DNA of 64,000 bases from Methylobacter luteus IMV-B-3098. Its GTDB lineage: Bacteria > Pseudomonadota > Gammaproteobacteria > Methylococcales > Methylomonadaceae. Positions 16,937 through 26,321 of this stretch are shown in pieces. Every line of letters starts with the position of its first letter. The stretch's first letter is position 1. Position numbers and translations under genes: made by a program. Location of the stretch: NCBI RefSeq assembly GCF_000427625.1, contig NZ_KE386569.1, positions 2,877,777 to 2,941,776 on the forward strand, given 5' to 3'. Below the pieces are notes generated by a model, which saw only the letters and a program-made list of their open reading frames with translations, ran no database searches and was not told the DNA's origin.

Positions 16937-19900
16937 TTATCTTTTAGGTATGGTGAAAATAAACGAGCTTCCTTTCCCTACTTCCGACTCCAGCCAGATT
17001 CTGCCGCCCCACGTTGTTACGATTTTCTCTATCAGGCTTAAACCGATGCCTGTGCTTTCTGACTGGTCTTTGGGCTTTAAAGTTTGAAATAATTGGAATA
17101 TTTTTTCCTGGTACTTTTTATCGATGCCGGGACCATTGTCGGACACCGAAAATTGCCAATAATGGCCTTGTTCCATGCAGGTGACTGAGATAATGCCTTT
17201 ATCCTTATCGTTATATTTGATGGCATTATCCAGCAGGTTTTGAAAAACCTGAAAAAGTCTCAGTCTTTCACCAATGATGACCGGCAAATCGGCCTGAATA
17301 TGCACTTCTATGTGCTCGGGCGGAGCGATCAGGCTGATCACATCCGCCAGCAATTGCGAACAATCGATTCGCTCCTCGGGTTCCGCAATCCGGCCGACCC
17401 TGGAATATTGCAGGATGCCGTCGATCATGTCGTGCATGCGTCTGGCCCGGTCGCGCAGCAAGGCCATTTGCTCGCGGCCTTCCTCGTCAAAGGCGTCGGC
17501 ATAATCCTCGCAAATCCAGCCCGATAGCTGATTGATGGCTCGCAACGGCGCTTTCAGGTCATGGGATACAACGTAGGCAAAATGCTTTAACTCTTCGTTG
17601 ACACTGTTCAGGGAGGCCGTGCGTTCTTCAACGCGCTGTTCCAGTTCCGCGTTCAGGGATTGTATCTGCGCCTGGCTGCGCTTCATTTCCTCAATTAATA
17701 AGGTATTTTCCAGCGCTATCGCTGCTTGCGCGGTCAATAAACGAGTCAGCTCGATTTGCTCGGGCGTGAAGGCGGAGGTAATCAGGTTGTTTTCCAGGAA
17801 CAGGACGCCCAGGACCTGCTGTTGCTTCAATAACGGCGCGCACAGTATCGATTTAAGGTGCTGGTGTTGAACCGTGTTGTCGGCTATGAAATCACCTTCA
17901 CTGCCGGCATTGTCGAAAACCAGCATTTCAGCGGTACGAAAGACATAATTGACGATGGCCATGCTTAAGGTATCGGTGCTCAGGTTCGGGTCGCCCCGAA
18001 GTTGCACGTCGACGAAGCCATGCTTAATGCCTTTAGCCAATACGGTCAGGTCTTCTTGCGGTTCGGCGATGAGCAGATAGCCGGTTTTGGCGCCGAGCCG
18101 CTCCATGATCGATTGCAATAAGGCGCTTAGCAAGCCGTTCAGATCCTGCTGCTGCGTAATAGTACGCGTCGCCAGCAGCAGGTAATTGACATCGAGCATC
18201 TGCGCCAGCGACGTATCGGCGGACATAGTGTCATCACGCTGCAAGGTGATGGCATAGTTATCGATCAGTTGCTTAACTTTAATTTCCGCGCCGCAGTCAT
18301 GATAGTGGCCAGCCGCCCGGGTTAGATAGTAATTGGCATAACTATGCTGGGATTCCACCAATATCTGACCCAGTCGCTCATTCAGGAAGCCTTCCAGCAA
18401 GGTGAAATGCTGCGATTTGCTCAGGTCGATTGCATCGAGGCAGTGGCGGCGTGTTTCGCTGAAATCGTCGGCATGATTGGCCTGTTCCATCAGCATAAAG
18501 GTTAGGTAGGGCTTTAAAATCGGCCCGAGCGAGGCCCAGGTTTGCACCTGTTCCAGGCAGAAGTCTAGCGTCTCTTGTTCGTCGCCCGGGATGTCCTTAT
18601 GAAGTCTGAGCCCGTTCACATACCGAAATACATACCACAGGCGATTGAGGATGTTGTCGCTCAAGCCGCGCAAGTAAGGTTCCGCCTGATGCAGGTAGTC
18701 AGCCGCTTGTTCGTAATTGCCCAGGTAATGGCTGCTGATGCCTTTCAGTGAGTAGTAGCCGCCTATCGAGACAACGTGTTTATCGGCCTCCCATTTATTG
18801 AGTTTGGCGGTTATAACCTGTTCACTGTATGGCGTTCGCCCCGTATTCATCATATCCGCCCAGCCGGCCAGCGCGCTTTCGGCCAGTCCCAGGGACAGGG
18901 ATAAATTGAACCGGTTGGAAAAATGGATGCATTCCTCGGCCACTTCGATGACCTGCCGCAAGTGGGCGCCCTGGTGGATTAAATGCCATATATACGGGCC
19001 GTAGGACAAGCCGGCGTTGTATAAATCGCCGCAGTTTTTACCGCGGTGAATGTTTTTCTGGCACTGCTCGATAATATAAGCCGAATCGCTGCGATTATGC
19101 ATGTTGGTCCATAAAATGCCGTTAATACCTTTTGTTGCGCCAAATGTGTCAGGATAGCGGTGCGCCAGGGCCAGCCCCAGATCTTCATAGCGGAAGGACA
19201 GCTCATACTGGCTTTGACGCTGCAGATACAAACCCACCATCGAGAAACCGTAAATGACCGATTCATCGACGCCGCCGGCCAGACAGTTCTGCGTCGATTG
19301 AATAGCCGATAAATAAAGCTGCGGCACCATGTCAGCCAGATAGTAATCGGGAATCAGTTCGCTGTAGATGCCGGTTTCAATTTGAGTAGCTCTATCGCTG
19401 CTGGGTTCAATATCGAGGATTTTCTGCCAGATATCCGTATCGCGCTGATGGATCTGCTTCATAATTGCAGTCGCACGCTCCAGGGCCAAGTCATCATTTT
19501 CGGGAATAGCGCGGTTGAAATAGGCCAGACCGCGATTGCCCAGGGCGATGGCCTGTTCGAATTTGCCCATCGAGGACAGGCCGGTCGTCTGTTCGTATAA
19601 GCAGTCGATGCGGTCGATATCGCTTTTGGCCCGACTGATCAATGTGTTAAGGATCTGCTCCGATTCCGGCTGGTTGCCCAAAGCCATTTCCGTCCTGGCC
19701 AGGTATTTGTGCAGCGAAAACAAACACGCATAATCGGTATCCCAACTTTCTTCAAGGAACAGATTTTTGCTTTGATGGAAAAAATAGTTGGCATTGTCCA
19801 TCGCCAGCGCCCTCATGGCTGCGATGCCGGCGTAGTAATTGAACTTCGCCTCTTCAATGCGGCTGTCGGTGCTTTGATCGGGCTCTCGTCCGTTAGCCAG

Positions 19901-22054
19901 GTGTTCGACGATGGCGAACAGATTGGGCAGGGCCTCAAGGTCGGCGTCTTCGGGAATGGCGCTGATGAGCGCTTTGGCTATCTGCCGGTGTATGCGCTGT
20001 TTCTTGTCGGCATCGAGAAAGCTGGCGGCCGCCGCCTGAACCTGATCGTGAAAAAACAGCAGCTGATCTTTTTCCCGGAGCAAAATATTGCTGTTGAATG
20101 CCGGCGTCAGTGCATGATAAAGGACTGGCAGTGTCACGGCCGTCGTCAGCGCCAGATCGGATGCATCAAACCGCGCGCCGAGGCTGGCGGCAATGCTCAG
20201 TAATTCACGAACGCGTTCCGGCAGCTTGGCAATTTTGTCCTTGAATAGGTCCAGTGCCGATTCGGGGATGGCGGTATGACGCAGTTGCTCGTCATCCCAT
20301 GTCCAGATGCCGTTTTCAGTCAGGTGCAAATGCTTGTACGTATGCAGCCAACGCAGGCTTTCATTGACGAACAAGGGATTGCCGGCCGAGGTCTGATAAA
20401 TGATTTTTGATAAGTCCTTGGTTCTGGACGGATAGGTATTCAGAATATACGCGGTCATCTGGTTGACCTCGTTAAGTCCTAGCGCTTCCAGTCGGATTTC
20501 CTGCAGCGGTCGGCGCGCCTGCTTGATTTTGTTTATCAGGCGCATCAGCCGATGACTGCTGTCGACTTCATTGTGCCGATAGGCGCCTATCCAGAACAAA
20601 TACGGATAATCCGGGGCATTGTCGAAAATACGCTCCAGCAAATCGAACGTGGCGCCGTCACACCACTGCAAGTCATCGATAAACAGCGTTAAAGGATGTT
20701 CTTTCGAGATCAGGCTGGCCAGGAATTTTTCGGCCGTGTCATTGAACCGGTTGCGCGCTTCAATCGGCGGCAGGTCCGGCACTTCCGGCTGGGGGCCGAT
20801 AATCAGATGCAGTTCCGGAATCAGATCGGTGATCAGTCGGCCGTTATCCCCCAGTTGCTCACTGATGCGCTGACGCCAGTAAGCGATACGGTCCCTGTCC
20901 TCGGTCAGGAAAGTTTTTATCAGATGACTGAAAGCCTGGATCAGCGTGCTGTAAGGGATGTGCTTTTTGAACTGGTCGAACTTGCCCGACGTGAAATAGC
21001 CGGCATGGGCGACAATCGGCAATTGTAGTTCCTGAATCAGTCGTGTTTTGCCGATTCCGGATAAGCCTGAAATCAGCGATGAACGAAACACGCCGGCGCA
21101 GACTTTGTTGTACTCGTCCAGCAATTGCTTTTTTTGCTTCTCACGGCCGACCATTAACGACGGAATCGTAATGCGATTGCTGTAATCCTTCTGCTTCAGG
21201 ATGAAACTGTTGATGTTTCGGTCTTGTTGCAGCCCTTGTAAACAGTATTTCAGATCCACGATCAAGCCGGCCGCGGTCTGATAACGTTTTTCGGGCGCTT
21301 TTTCCAATAGCAGGGCAACGATTCTGCCGATGATTTCGGGCATGGCCGGATTTATCTCGTTTACAAGTGCCGGTATTTCGGCAAGATGCGAATGAATGAT
21401 GACAATCGGGTCGTCGAATAAAAAAGGCGGTTTGCCGGTCAGGCATTCAAAGAACATCATGCCCAGCGAGTACAGATCGGTCGTATAATTGACCGAATGC
21501 TTGATTCTGCCGGTTTGTTCCGGCGATAAATAAGGCAGCGTCTGTGCGCGAAAATGATCTTCATAGATAAAATGGCTGAGCTGGTTAATATCCAGCACCC
21601 TGATATCATCGATAATCTGGACGGCCAGCGTTTCCGGTTCGATCAATATGTTCGTGGGCTTCAGGCTCTTGTGGATATGCCCCGCCTTGTGGATGACATC
21701 CAGTTGCTCGGCGATGGCAATGATGATGTTAAGCGTTGTCGTCAAATCGGGAGCCGTCTGGGTTTCCAGCCAGCGGCTCAGTGGCTGGGCCTCGATATAC
21801 GGCTGTATCAGGCATAGGGTATCGATAGAGGGATGGTAGAGGTCGGGAATAATGCTGCGAGGCAGTTCAAGTTCGCTGAGCTGGCTGATCTGCTGGCGTA
21901 TGTAGGAGGCCGCATCCTCGCTGCAAAACTGCGGCTTGATTTTTTTTAAGGCCAGCAGTTTGTCCTGATCATCCAGGGCATGCACTTTAAACACGTCGGC
22001 ATGCATGCTTTCGCCCAGTTTATCGAGGATTTTATAGTTTAATAATGTTTTCAT
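16937..22054 (-). CDS. Kinase-like/AAA ATPase/GAF/histidine kinase giant sensor with degenerate Ser/Thr kinase site
   Basis: This 1705-residue protein follows the trifunctional PknB-AAA-GAF-HisKA architecture. The kinase-like domain (1-270) keeps the nucleotide-binding lysine (ALKKI, Lys37) and PEQTGR, but the catalytic HRDLKPxN loop reads HKSLKPTN (128-135, Asp to Ser130) and the DFG position reads DDI (149-151). It is therefore predicted to be a pseudokinase. A STAND-type ATPase follows (Walker A GLSGIGKT, 330-337), then a long helical repeat region (about 650-1250), a GAF domain (about 1290-1440) and a histidine kinase whose phospho-His is in VVSHDLKAPLR near residue 1500, ending in GIGLSLIEK. 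No transmembrane segment is evident. It heads a three-gene signalling operon. Confidence 0.9.
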   Translation of the reverse strand: MKTLLNYKILDKLGESMHADVFKVHALDDQDKLLALKKIKPQFCSEDAASYIRQQISQLSELELPRSIIPDLYHPSIDTLCLIQPYIEAQPLSRWLETQTAPDLTTTLNIIIAIAEQLDVIHKAGHIHKSLKPTNILIEPETLAVQIIDDIRVLDINQLSHFIYEDHFRAQTLPYLSPEQTGRIKHSVNYTTDLYSLGMMFFECLTGKPPFLFDDPIVIIHSHLAEIPALVNEINPAMPEIIGRIVALLLEKAPEKRYQTAAGLIVDLKYCLQGLQQDRNINSFILKQKDYSNRITIPSLMVGREKQKKQLLDEYNKVCAGVFRSSLISGLSGIGKTRLIQELQLPIVAHAGYFTSGKFDQFKKHIPYSTLIQAFSHLIKTFLTEDRDRIAYWRQRISEQLGDNGRLITDLIPELHLIIGPQPEVPDLPPIEARNRFNDTAEKFLASLISKEHPLTLFIDDLQWCDGATFDLLERIFDNAPDYPYLFWIGAYRHNEVDSSHRLMRLINKIKQARRPLQEIRLEALGLNEVNQMTAYILNTYPSRTKDLSKIIYQTSAGNPLFVNESLRWLHTYKHLHLTENGIWTWDDEQLRHTAIPESALDLFKDKIAKLPERVRELLSIAASLGARFDASDLALTTAVTLPVLYHALTPAFNSNILLREKDQLLFFHDQVQAAAASFLDADKKQRIHRQIAKALISAIPEDADLEALPNLFAIVEHLANGREPDQSTDSRIEEAKFNYYAGIAAMRALAMDNANYFFHQSKNLFLEESWDTDYACLFSLHKYLARTEMALGNQPESEQILNTLISRAKSDIDRIDCLYEQTTGLSSMGKFEQAIALGNRGLAYFNRAIPENDDLALERATAIMKQIHQRDTDIWQKILDIEPSSDRATQIETGIYSELIPDYYLADMVPQLYLSAIQSTQNCLAGGVDESVIYGFSMVGLYLQRQSQYELSFRYEDLGLALAHRYPDTFGATKGINGILWTNMHNRSDSAYIIEQCQKNIHRGKNCGDLYNAGLSYGPYIWHLIHQGAHLRQVIEVAEECIHFSNRFNLSLSLGLAESALAGWADMMNTGRTPYSEQVITAKLNKWEADKHVVSIGGYYSLKGISSHYLGNYEQAADYLHQAEPYLRGLSDNILNRLWYVFRYVNGLRLHKDIPGDEQETLDFCLEQVQTWASLGPILKPYLTFMLMEQANHADDFSETRRHCLDAIDLSKSQHFTLLEGFLNERLGQILVESQHSYANYYLTRAAGHYHDCGAEIKVKQLIDNYAITLQRDDTMSADTSLAQMLDVNYLLLATRTITQQQDLNGLLSALLQSIMERLGAKTGYLLIAEPQEDLTVLAKGIKHGFVDVQLRGDPNLSTDTLSMAIVNYVFRTAEMLVFDNAGSEGDFIADNTVQHQHLKSILCAPLLKQQQVLGVLFLENNLITSAFTPEQIELTRLLTAQAAIALENTLLIEEMKRSQAQIQSLNAELEQRVEERTASLNSVNEELKHFAYVVSHDLKAPLRAINQLSGWICEDYADAFDEEGREQMALLRDRARRMHDMIDGILQYSRVGRIAEPEERIDCSQLLADVISLIAPPEHIEVHIQADLPVIIGERLRLFQVFQNLLDNAIKYNDKDKGIISVTCMEQGHYWQFSVSDNGPGIDKKYQEKIFQLFQTLKPKDQSESTGIGLSLIEKIVTTWGGRIWLESEVGKGSSFIFTIPKR

Positions 22055-22112
22055 TACAGCGGGCTTACCCGGGAAAAATTACATATATGGACTATAGCAT
22101 TTTTTTAGAAAC

Positions 22113-22149
22113 GTAAGCTTATGTAAGATACAAATGTAAGCCTATGTAA
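22113..22149. promoter_or_regulatory. Two 14-bp direct repeats in a divergent promoter region
   Basis: GTAAGCTTATGTAA (22113-22126) and GTAAGCCTATGTAA (22136-22149) differ at one base and are 23 nt apart, about two helical turns. They lie between the giant kinase operon (minus) and the small membrane-protein gene (plus), so they may be operator half-sites for one or both. Confidence 0.4.
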
Positions 22150-22198
22150 TAGGGTTTGCTATCATAGTTGCTATTTATTGACCTAATCGGGAAACAAA

Positions 22199-22675
22199 AT
22201 GCTGGGCCGAGTTGAACGCGAACAATCAAAATCCGATCTTATCCTGCCTTGGATGGTAGTCGTCATGATGCTTGTCATGCTGGTGGCTTATGTTGTTGTG
22301 TGTCATCTCTTCGGGGAGCAGTTACAACAGCCTTTGCCGCAAAACCAACGGGAACTGATCAGAACGATTTTATATGCCATCGCCATTGTCGCTTTTCCGT
22401 TGACAAATCTGATACGGCACATTCAACTGCGGCTGAATCAAACCATGCCCGGCGATACGCCGAGCAAAAGCCGTTATCTGCTGACCGTTACGGTGTCAAT
22501 GGTGTTGATTGAAAGTGTGGGAATTTTCGGTTTCATCATGTTTATATTGGGCGATGATTTCAATACACTGTATATATTTACCGGTCTGTCGGCGTTGGGC
22601 ATGTTCTTGTATCGGCCGAAACCGGACGAATACTATGACATTATTGAGGCGAGAAACGCGCGAAAACATGAATAA
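22199..22675 (+). CDS. Uncharacterised four-helix membrane protein
   Basis: The 158-residue protein has four hydrophobic segments (about residues 16-38, 58-72, 92-118 and 122-137), charged loops and a short acidic C-terminal tail (YYDIIEARNARKHE). I recognise no family. GGGA precedes the ATG. It is divergent from the signalling operon, with paired direct repeats between them, and may be under the same control. Confidence 0.6.
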   Translation: MLGRVEREQSKSDLILPWMVVVMMLVMLVAYVVVCHLFGEQLQQPLPQNQRELIRTILYAIAIVAFPLTNLIRHIQLRLNQTMPGDTPSKSRYLLTVTVSMVLIESVGIFGFIMFILGDDFNTLYIFTGLSALGMFLYRPKPDEYYDIIEARNARKHE

Positions 22676-22904
22676 TTCATCAGGCGATACGGATTCTGCG
22701 TTAAACGCGGTCTATATCTGTCACAGCGCATTAACCTGTTGCTTAGGAAAAAACTATACTTTAACTTTGGTAATAATGATCGAACATATCGATCACTGTC
22801 CGTTATTTCTTACTTATGAGCGGGGCTGGCAGGGATTAGTTCCAATGGCGGTTAATTAAACGCATGAAACATGATGATAGGCTGTAGGGTGGGGCTATGA
22901 CGGG

Positions 22905-22936
22905 ACAAAGGCGACCGACCGGGCGATCGCCTTTGT
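22905..22936. terminator. Terminator-like hairpin downstream of speD
   Basis: ACAAAGGCGA (22905-22914) pairs perfectly with TCGCCTTTGT (22927-22936) around a GC-rich 12-nt loop. It lies 13 nt beyond the speD stop on the minus strand. There is no long U-run. Confidence 0.65.
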
Positions 22937-22948
22937 CAACAGACAAGC

Positions 22949-23755
22949 TTATGGCTTGATTTCTTCGTAGTTGCGCTGGAAATTATGGCCGTAAAAGATT
23001 TCGAACATCTCTTTTTGCAGTTTTTCCTGGATCTCTTCTTTTTGATCGTCCGATAAATTGCTTTCTTTTTCAAATAAGTAATTTTCCAGCTCGGTTTCCT
23101 TCAGCATCATCTTGGTGTGGAAAATATTTTCCTGATAGACGTTCACATCTATCATCTGATAGCTTTCCAGTGTGTCTTTCGCGATATAGTTCTGGATCGA
23201 CGTGATATTGTGGTCGATATAGTGTTTTTTGCCGGAAATATCGCGGGTAAAGCCACGTACTTTATAGTCCATGATCACAATATCCGACTCGAAGCTGTGG
23301 ATCAGGTAATTGAGCGCTTTCAACGGCGAGATCTGGCCGCAGGTTGCCACATCAATATCGGCGCGGAACGTACTGATGCCGTTGTCCGGGTGGCTTTCGG
23401 GATACGTGTGCACCGTGATATGGCTTTTGTCCAGATGAGCCAATACCGTGTCCGGCAACGGACCGGGTGACTGGCTGTTCATGCTGGGTGGTGGCGGGGC
23501 ATCGCCTTCCGAGATCAGCATCGTTACACTGGCACCTTGCGGCTCATAGTCCTGATGGGCAATATTGAGGATTTGAGCACCAATGATTTCAGCGACGTCT
23601 TTAAGGATTTGCGTCAGTCTATCGGCATTATAGGCTTCATCAATATACTCAATATAAGCCTGCTGCTGTCCAGCGGGTGCATAACATACATCGTATATAT
23701 TGAAACTTAGGGACTTCGTTAGATTGTTAAAGCCTTGTAATTGCAACTTTTTCAA
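22949..23755 (-). CDS. speD: S-adenosylmethionine decarboxylase proenzyme
   Basis: The 268-residue protein matches the long E. coli-type SpeD. The self-cleavage site that creates the pyruvoyl group is Lys110-Ser111 in [12 protein letters not shown], and catalytic Cys is in [11 protein letters not shown]. It supplies decarboxylated AdoMet for spermidine synthesis. The start is TTG at 23755, preceded by GAGG about 10 nt upstream just after the osmC stop. The osmC-speD pair divergent from vfr is conserved in Pseudomonas. Confidence 0.93.
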   Translation of the reverse strand: MKKLQLQGFNNLTKSLSFNIYDVCYAPAGQQQAYIEYIDEAYNADRLTQILKDVAEIIGAQILNIAHQDYEPQGASVTMLISEGDAPPPPSMNSQSPGPLPDTVLAHLDKSHITVHTYPESHPDNGISTFRADIDVATCGQISPLKALNYLIHSFESDIVIMDYKVRGFTRDISGKKHYIDHNITSIQNYIAKDTLESYQMIDVNVYQENIFHTKMMLKETELENYLFEKESNLSDDQKEEIQEKLQKEMFEIFYGHNFQRNYEEIKP

Positions 23756-23760
23756 AATCG

Positions 23761-24180
23761 TTAAACCTCGATAACTTCAAAATCATGGGTGATTTCCACC
23801 TCTGCCTTGCTCAGCATGATTGATGCGGAACAATATTTCTCTGCAGACAGCTTGACTGCCCGCTCGACTGCGGATGCCTTTAAACCACGGCCTTTTATAA
23901 TGAAATGCATATGAATTTTGCTGAACACGCTAGGTATGGCATCGACCCGTTCGGCAGAAATTTCCGCCACGCAATCAATAATGTCATTTTTGCCTTTTTG
24001 CAAAATCTGCACCACATCAAATGATGAGCAACCGCCCACCCCCAGCAGGATCATTTCCATGGGCCGTATGCCCATATTGCGCCCGCCGTGATCGGGCGGA
24101 CCATCCATTACTACAGCATGGCCACTGCCGCTTTCGCCGACGAACATGACTCCGTCAACCCATTTGACTGTCGCTTGCAT
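23761..24180 (-). CDS. OsmC/YhfA-family protein
   Basis: This 139-residue protein is an OsmC-fold member with both characteristic cysteine blocks, GGCSSFDVV near residue 51 and [10 protein letters not shown] near residue 116. Such proteins are thiol-dependent peroxidases or related detoxification factors; this YhfA-like subgroup is not well defined. It ends 5 nt before the speD start and is divergent from the CRP-like gene. Confidence 0.88.
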   Translation of the reverse strand: MQATVKWVDGVMFVGESGSGHAVVMDGPPDHGGRNMGIRPMEMILLGVGGCSSFDVVQILQKGKNDIIDCVAEISAERVDAIPSVFSKIHMHFIIKGRGLKASAVERAVKLSAEKYCSASIMLSKAEVEITHDFEVIEV

Positions 24181-24320
24181 TTTTTTCCCCGGTTAAAAAA
24201 TGTGGCATAGGGTAGCATATAATATGCAATTGACAGAGCTTCAATGTTGATTTTTTTGTTAAAATCCTGCACTGTTATTAAGGGCGTACATATAACATGG
24301 ATACTGAATGAGTTTATAAT

Positions 24321-24974
24321 ATGACACTAATTTCCCAAGAAAACTCCAATAAAAAGGCATTGGAGCAGTTTTTAAATCTTTGCCACAAAAAAAAGTATCA
24401 GGCTAAAGCTACCATTATCAGACCAGGAGATGCGGGGGACAGGCTTTATTATATAGTGGAAGGATCGGTCAGTGTCTGCGTGGAAGATGACGATGGACAT
24501 GAACTGATTCTGGCATATCTCAACAAAAATGAATTTATAGGAGAGATTGGGGTTTTTAAGGGTGTAGAAACGAGGAAGGTCACTATTAAAACGCGTAGCG
24601 AGTGCCGCCTGGCCGAAATAGGCTATGATCGCTTTCGCCAGGCTTTAAAAAAAGAATTACTCGAGCATGCGCCTGATTTACTTTTCATGTTAGGCGAGCA
24701 ATTATCAGGCCGGTTGCTAGTCGCCAATCGTAAATTTTGCGATTTAGCCTTCATGGATGTGGAAGGGCGGATAGCCCGAACTCTGCTGGATCTTTGCAAG
24801 GAGCCCGATGCGATTACGCATCCCGATGGCATGCAGTTACACATTACCCGCCAGGAGATTAGCCGTATCGTTGGTTGTTCAAGAGAGATGGCCGGACGCG
24901 TGTTAAAAGAACTGGAGGATAAAGGGCTGATTAGCGCGCACGGCAAAACGATTGTTGTGTTTGGTACGCGTTAA
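24321..24974 (+). CDS. vfr: CRP/Vfr-type cyclic nucleotide-responsive regulator
   Basis: The 217-residue protein has an N-terminal cyclic nucleotide-binding beta-roll (IIRPGDAGDRLYYIVEGSV, then GEIGVF and a variant of the phosphate-binding RxA/S block, VETRKVTIK) and a C-terminal winged helix whose recognition region is GCSREMAGRVLKEL. This helix matches CRP/Vfr, so it should bind TGTGA-type sites. The location divergent from osmC-speD is that of Pseudomonas vfr. The cAMP-binding RS residues are altered, so the ligand is uncertain. Confidence 0.88.
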   Translation: MTLISQENSNKKALEQFLNLCHKKKYQAKATIIRPGDAGDRLYYIVEGSVSVCVEDDDGHELILAYLNKNEFIGEIGVFKGVETRKVTIKTRSECRLAEIGYDRFRQALKKELLEHAPDLLFMLGEQLSGRLLVANRKFCDLAFMDVEGRIARTLLDLCKEPDAITHPDGMQLHITRQEISRIVGCSREMAGRVLKELEDKGLISAHGKTIVVFGTR

Positions 24975-25023
24975 GGCGTAAAAAGCGCAAGGACGGCTTA
25001 GCGGGCCGCTCTTCGTCATCAGG

Positions 25024-25750
25024 TTACTTGTCCGCCATGGATGCCGCAACGCCTTTAAGCCTGATTTCAGCGGAGGGTTCTTCGGCTTGCCCCATGCTGT
25101 TCAAAAAGGCAAAAGTCACGGAAACCAGCGTTATGCCTTTATTAATCTGTATGGCGAAATGCAAATGGGGACCGGAAGTCAAACCGGTGTTGCCGGAATA
25201 ACCGATCAATTGCCCGGCAGCTACTTTCAAGCCCGGATAGACCTGAGCTCTATCTTTTTCCAGATGGGCATAAATCGCCATGGAGCCATCATCGTGCAAA
25301 ATCTTGATGCTATTGGTTTTTGAGCCATAGGTTTCGCCAATCCCACCTTTAAAAATCATTGTCGACTTCCATGGCCAATCCGGCTCTGGCCGCATAAACA
25401 GGCGTGCCTATCGGCATGGTGATATCTACAGCATATTTGTCCTGCTCATTGGTATGTCTGAAACTGCCGCCAAAAGCCCGGGAAATTTGAAACGAGGCAT
25501 CAGGCGCAATCGGTGGCAAATAGCTTTCCATGGCCATGTATCGTGCTAAAGGGCTGCCGTTCGGCCTTCAACAGCCAGACCCGCTGCTTGCCACCTCCAT
25601 CTGCCTGACAGTTACCTGTTGCCTGGTTTTTGGCGGCTCATCGGCAAGATGCCACGTACCTTACTCATCTTGAAATTTATAGAATTTTTTGCCTGCGGCA
25701 TTAATTAAAATTAATGCTGACAGCATCAAAATAAATAATCGAAATCTCAT
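25024..25750 (-). pseudogene. Decayed M23-family peptidase (LytM/NlpD-like)
   Basis: An ATG at 25750 starts a signal peptide (MRFRLFILMLSALILINAA) and a DUF4124-like start (KKFYKFQDE), then meets an in-frame TAA at 25663-25661. Reading resumes as GTWHLADEPPKTRQQVTVRQ, then the family-like KQRVWLLKAERQ appears in another frame and a middle part seems deleted. The peptidase domain begins near 25537 (SRAFGGSF, YAVDITMPIGTPVYAARAG), and an extra base in the A5 run 25351-25355 moves the rest (GSKTNSIKI, SGPHLHFAIQ) to another frame. The first zinc ligand position is Lys rather than His (DKYAVD). Several independent lesions argue against a sequencing error alone. Confidence 0.82.
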
Positions 25751-26321
25751 TTTTTACTTGAGGTCAAAGCCTATTTTCTGTCCGTAAAAATTCTGTATCT
25801 TTGTAAGTTTAAAATTAGGTTTCATAGCTCAAGCACTGCCCCAACATTTACAATTAGAAATCTTTATTGGCCTAGAAATATTAATAATTATGTGTGCTTA
25901 TGGCGGTTTTCTAATGTTAAAAATGTTGGGCATAACTAAGCAATACTACTGATTATTTTATTGATAAGATTCAGCTATGATAGTTACAGACAAGAATTCC
26001 CAACTGAATTCGGTTAAGTGCAAATTTAGCATAGATATAGTTAGTATTAGGTATAGATAGTTATGACTGAAATCAGAATATTATCTGAATTGGCATGTCG
26101 ATTTTATTTTCGTATAAATTTGTTAATGATTCCCTGGCAACTAAATTAATTAGACTATAGCGAATTTAGAGTCTTGCAAGTGCCGGGTTCATGTATAAGC
26201 ATCTCTTTTTTTGCGTTGTTATTTGAAACTTAGTAGTGAAGAATGAAAGACTTATTTGTCTTTTCCATAAGCGTCTGAACTAAAGATAGTGAAGTGGCTT
26301 TAACGAAACGTGAGATTAAAT
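25751..26321. other. AT-rich gene-free spacer upstream of the winged-helix regulator
   Basis: About 570 nt without a convincing reading frame on either strand. It is visibly AT-richer than flanking core genes. I see no tRNA, clear terminator or long repeat; the promoter of the downstream regulator should lie near its 3' end. Confidence 0.5.

Noticed and set aside
22668..22859. A 63-codon frame after the four-helix membrane protein
   Set aside because: It overlaps the previous stop, has no good ribosome site and mixed Cys/hydrophobic composition without protein-like pattern.
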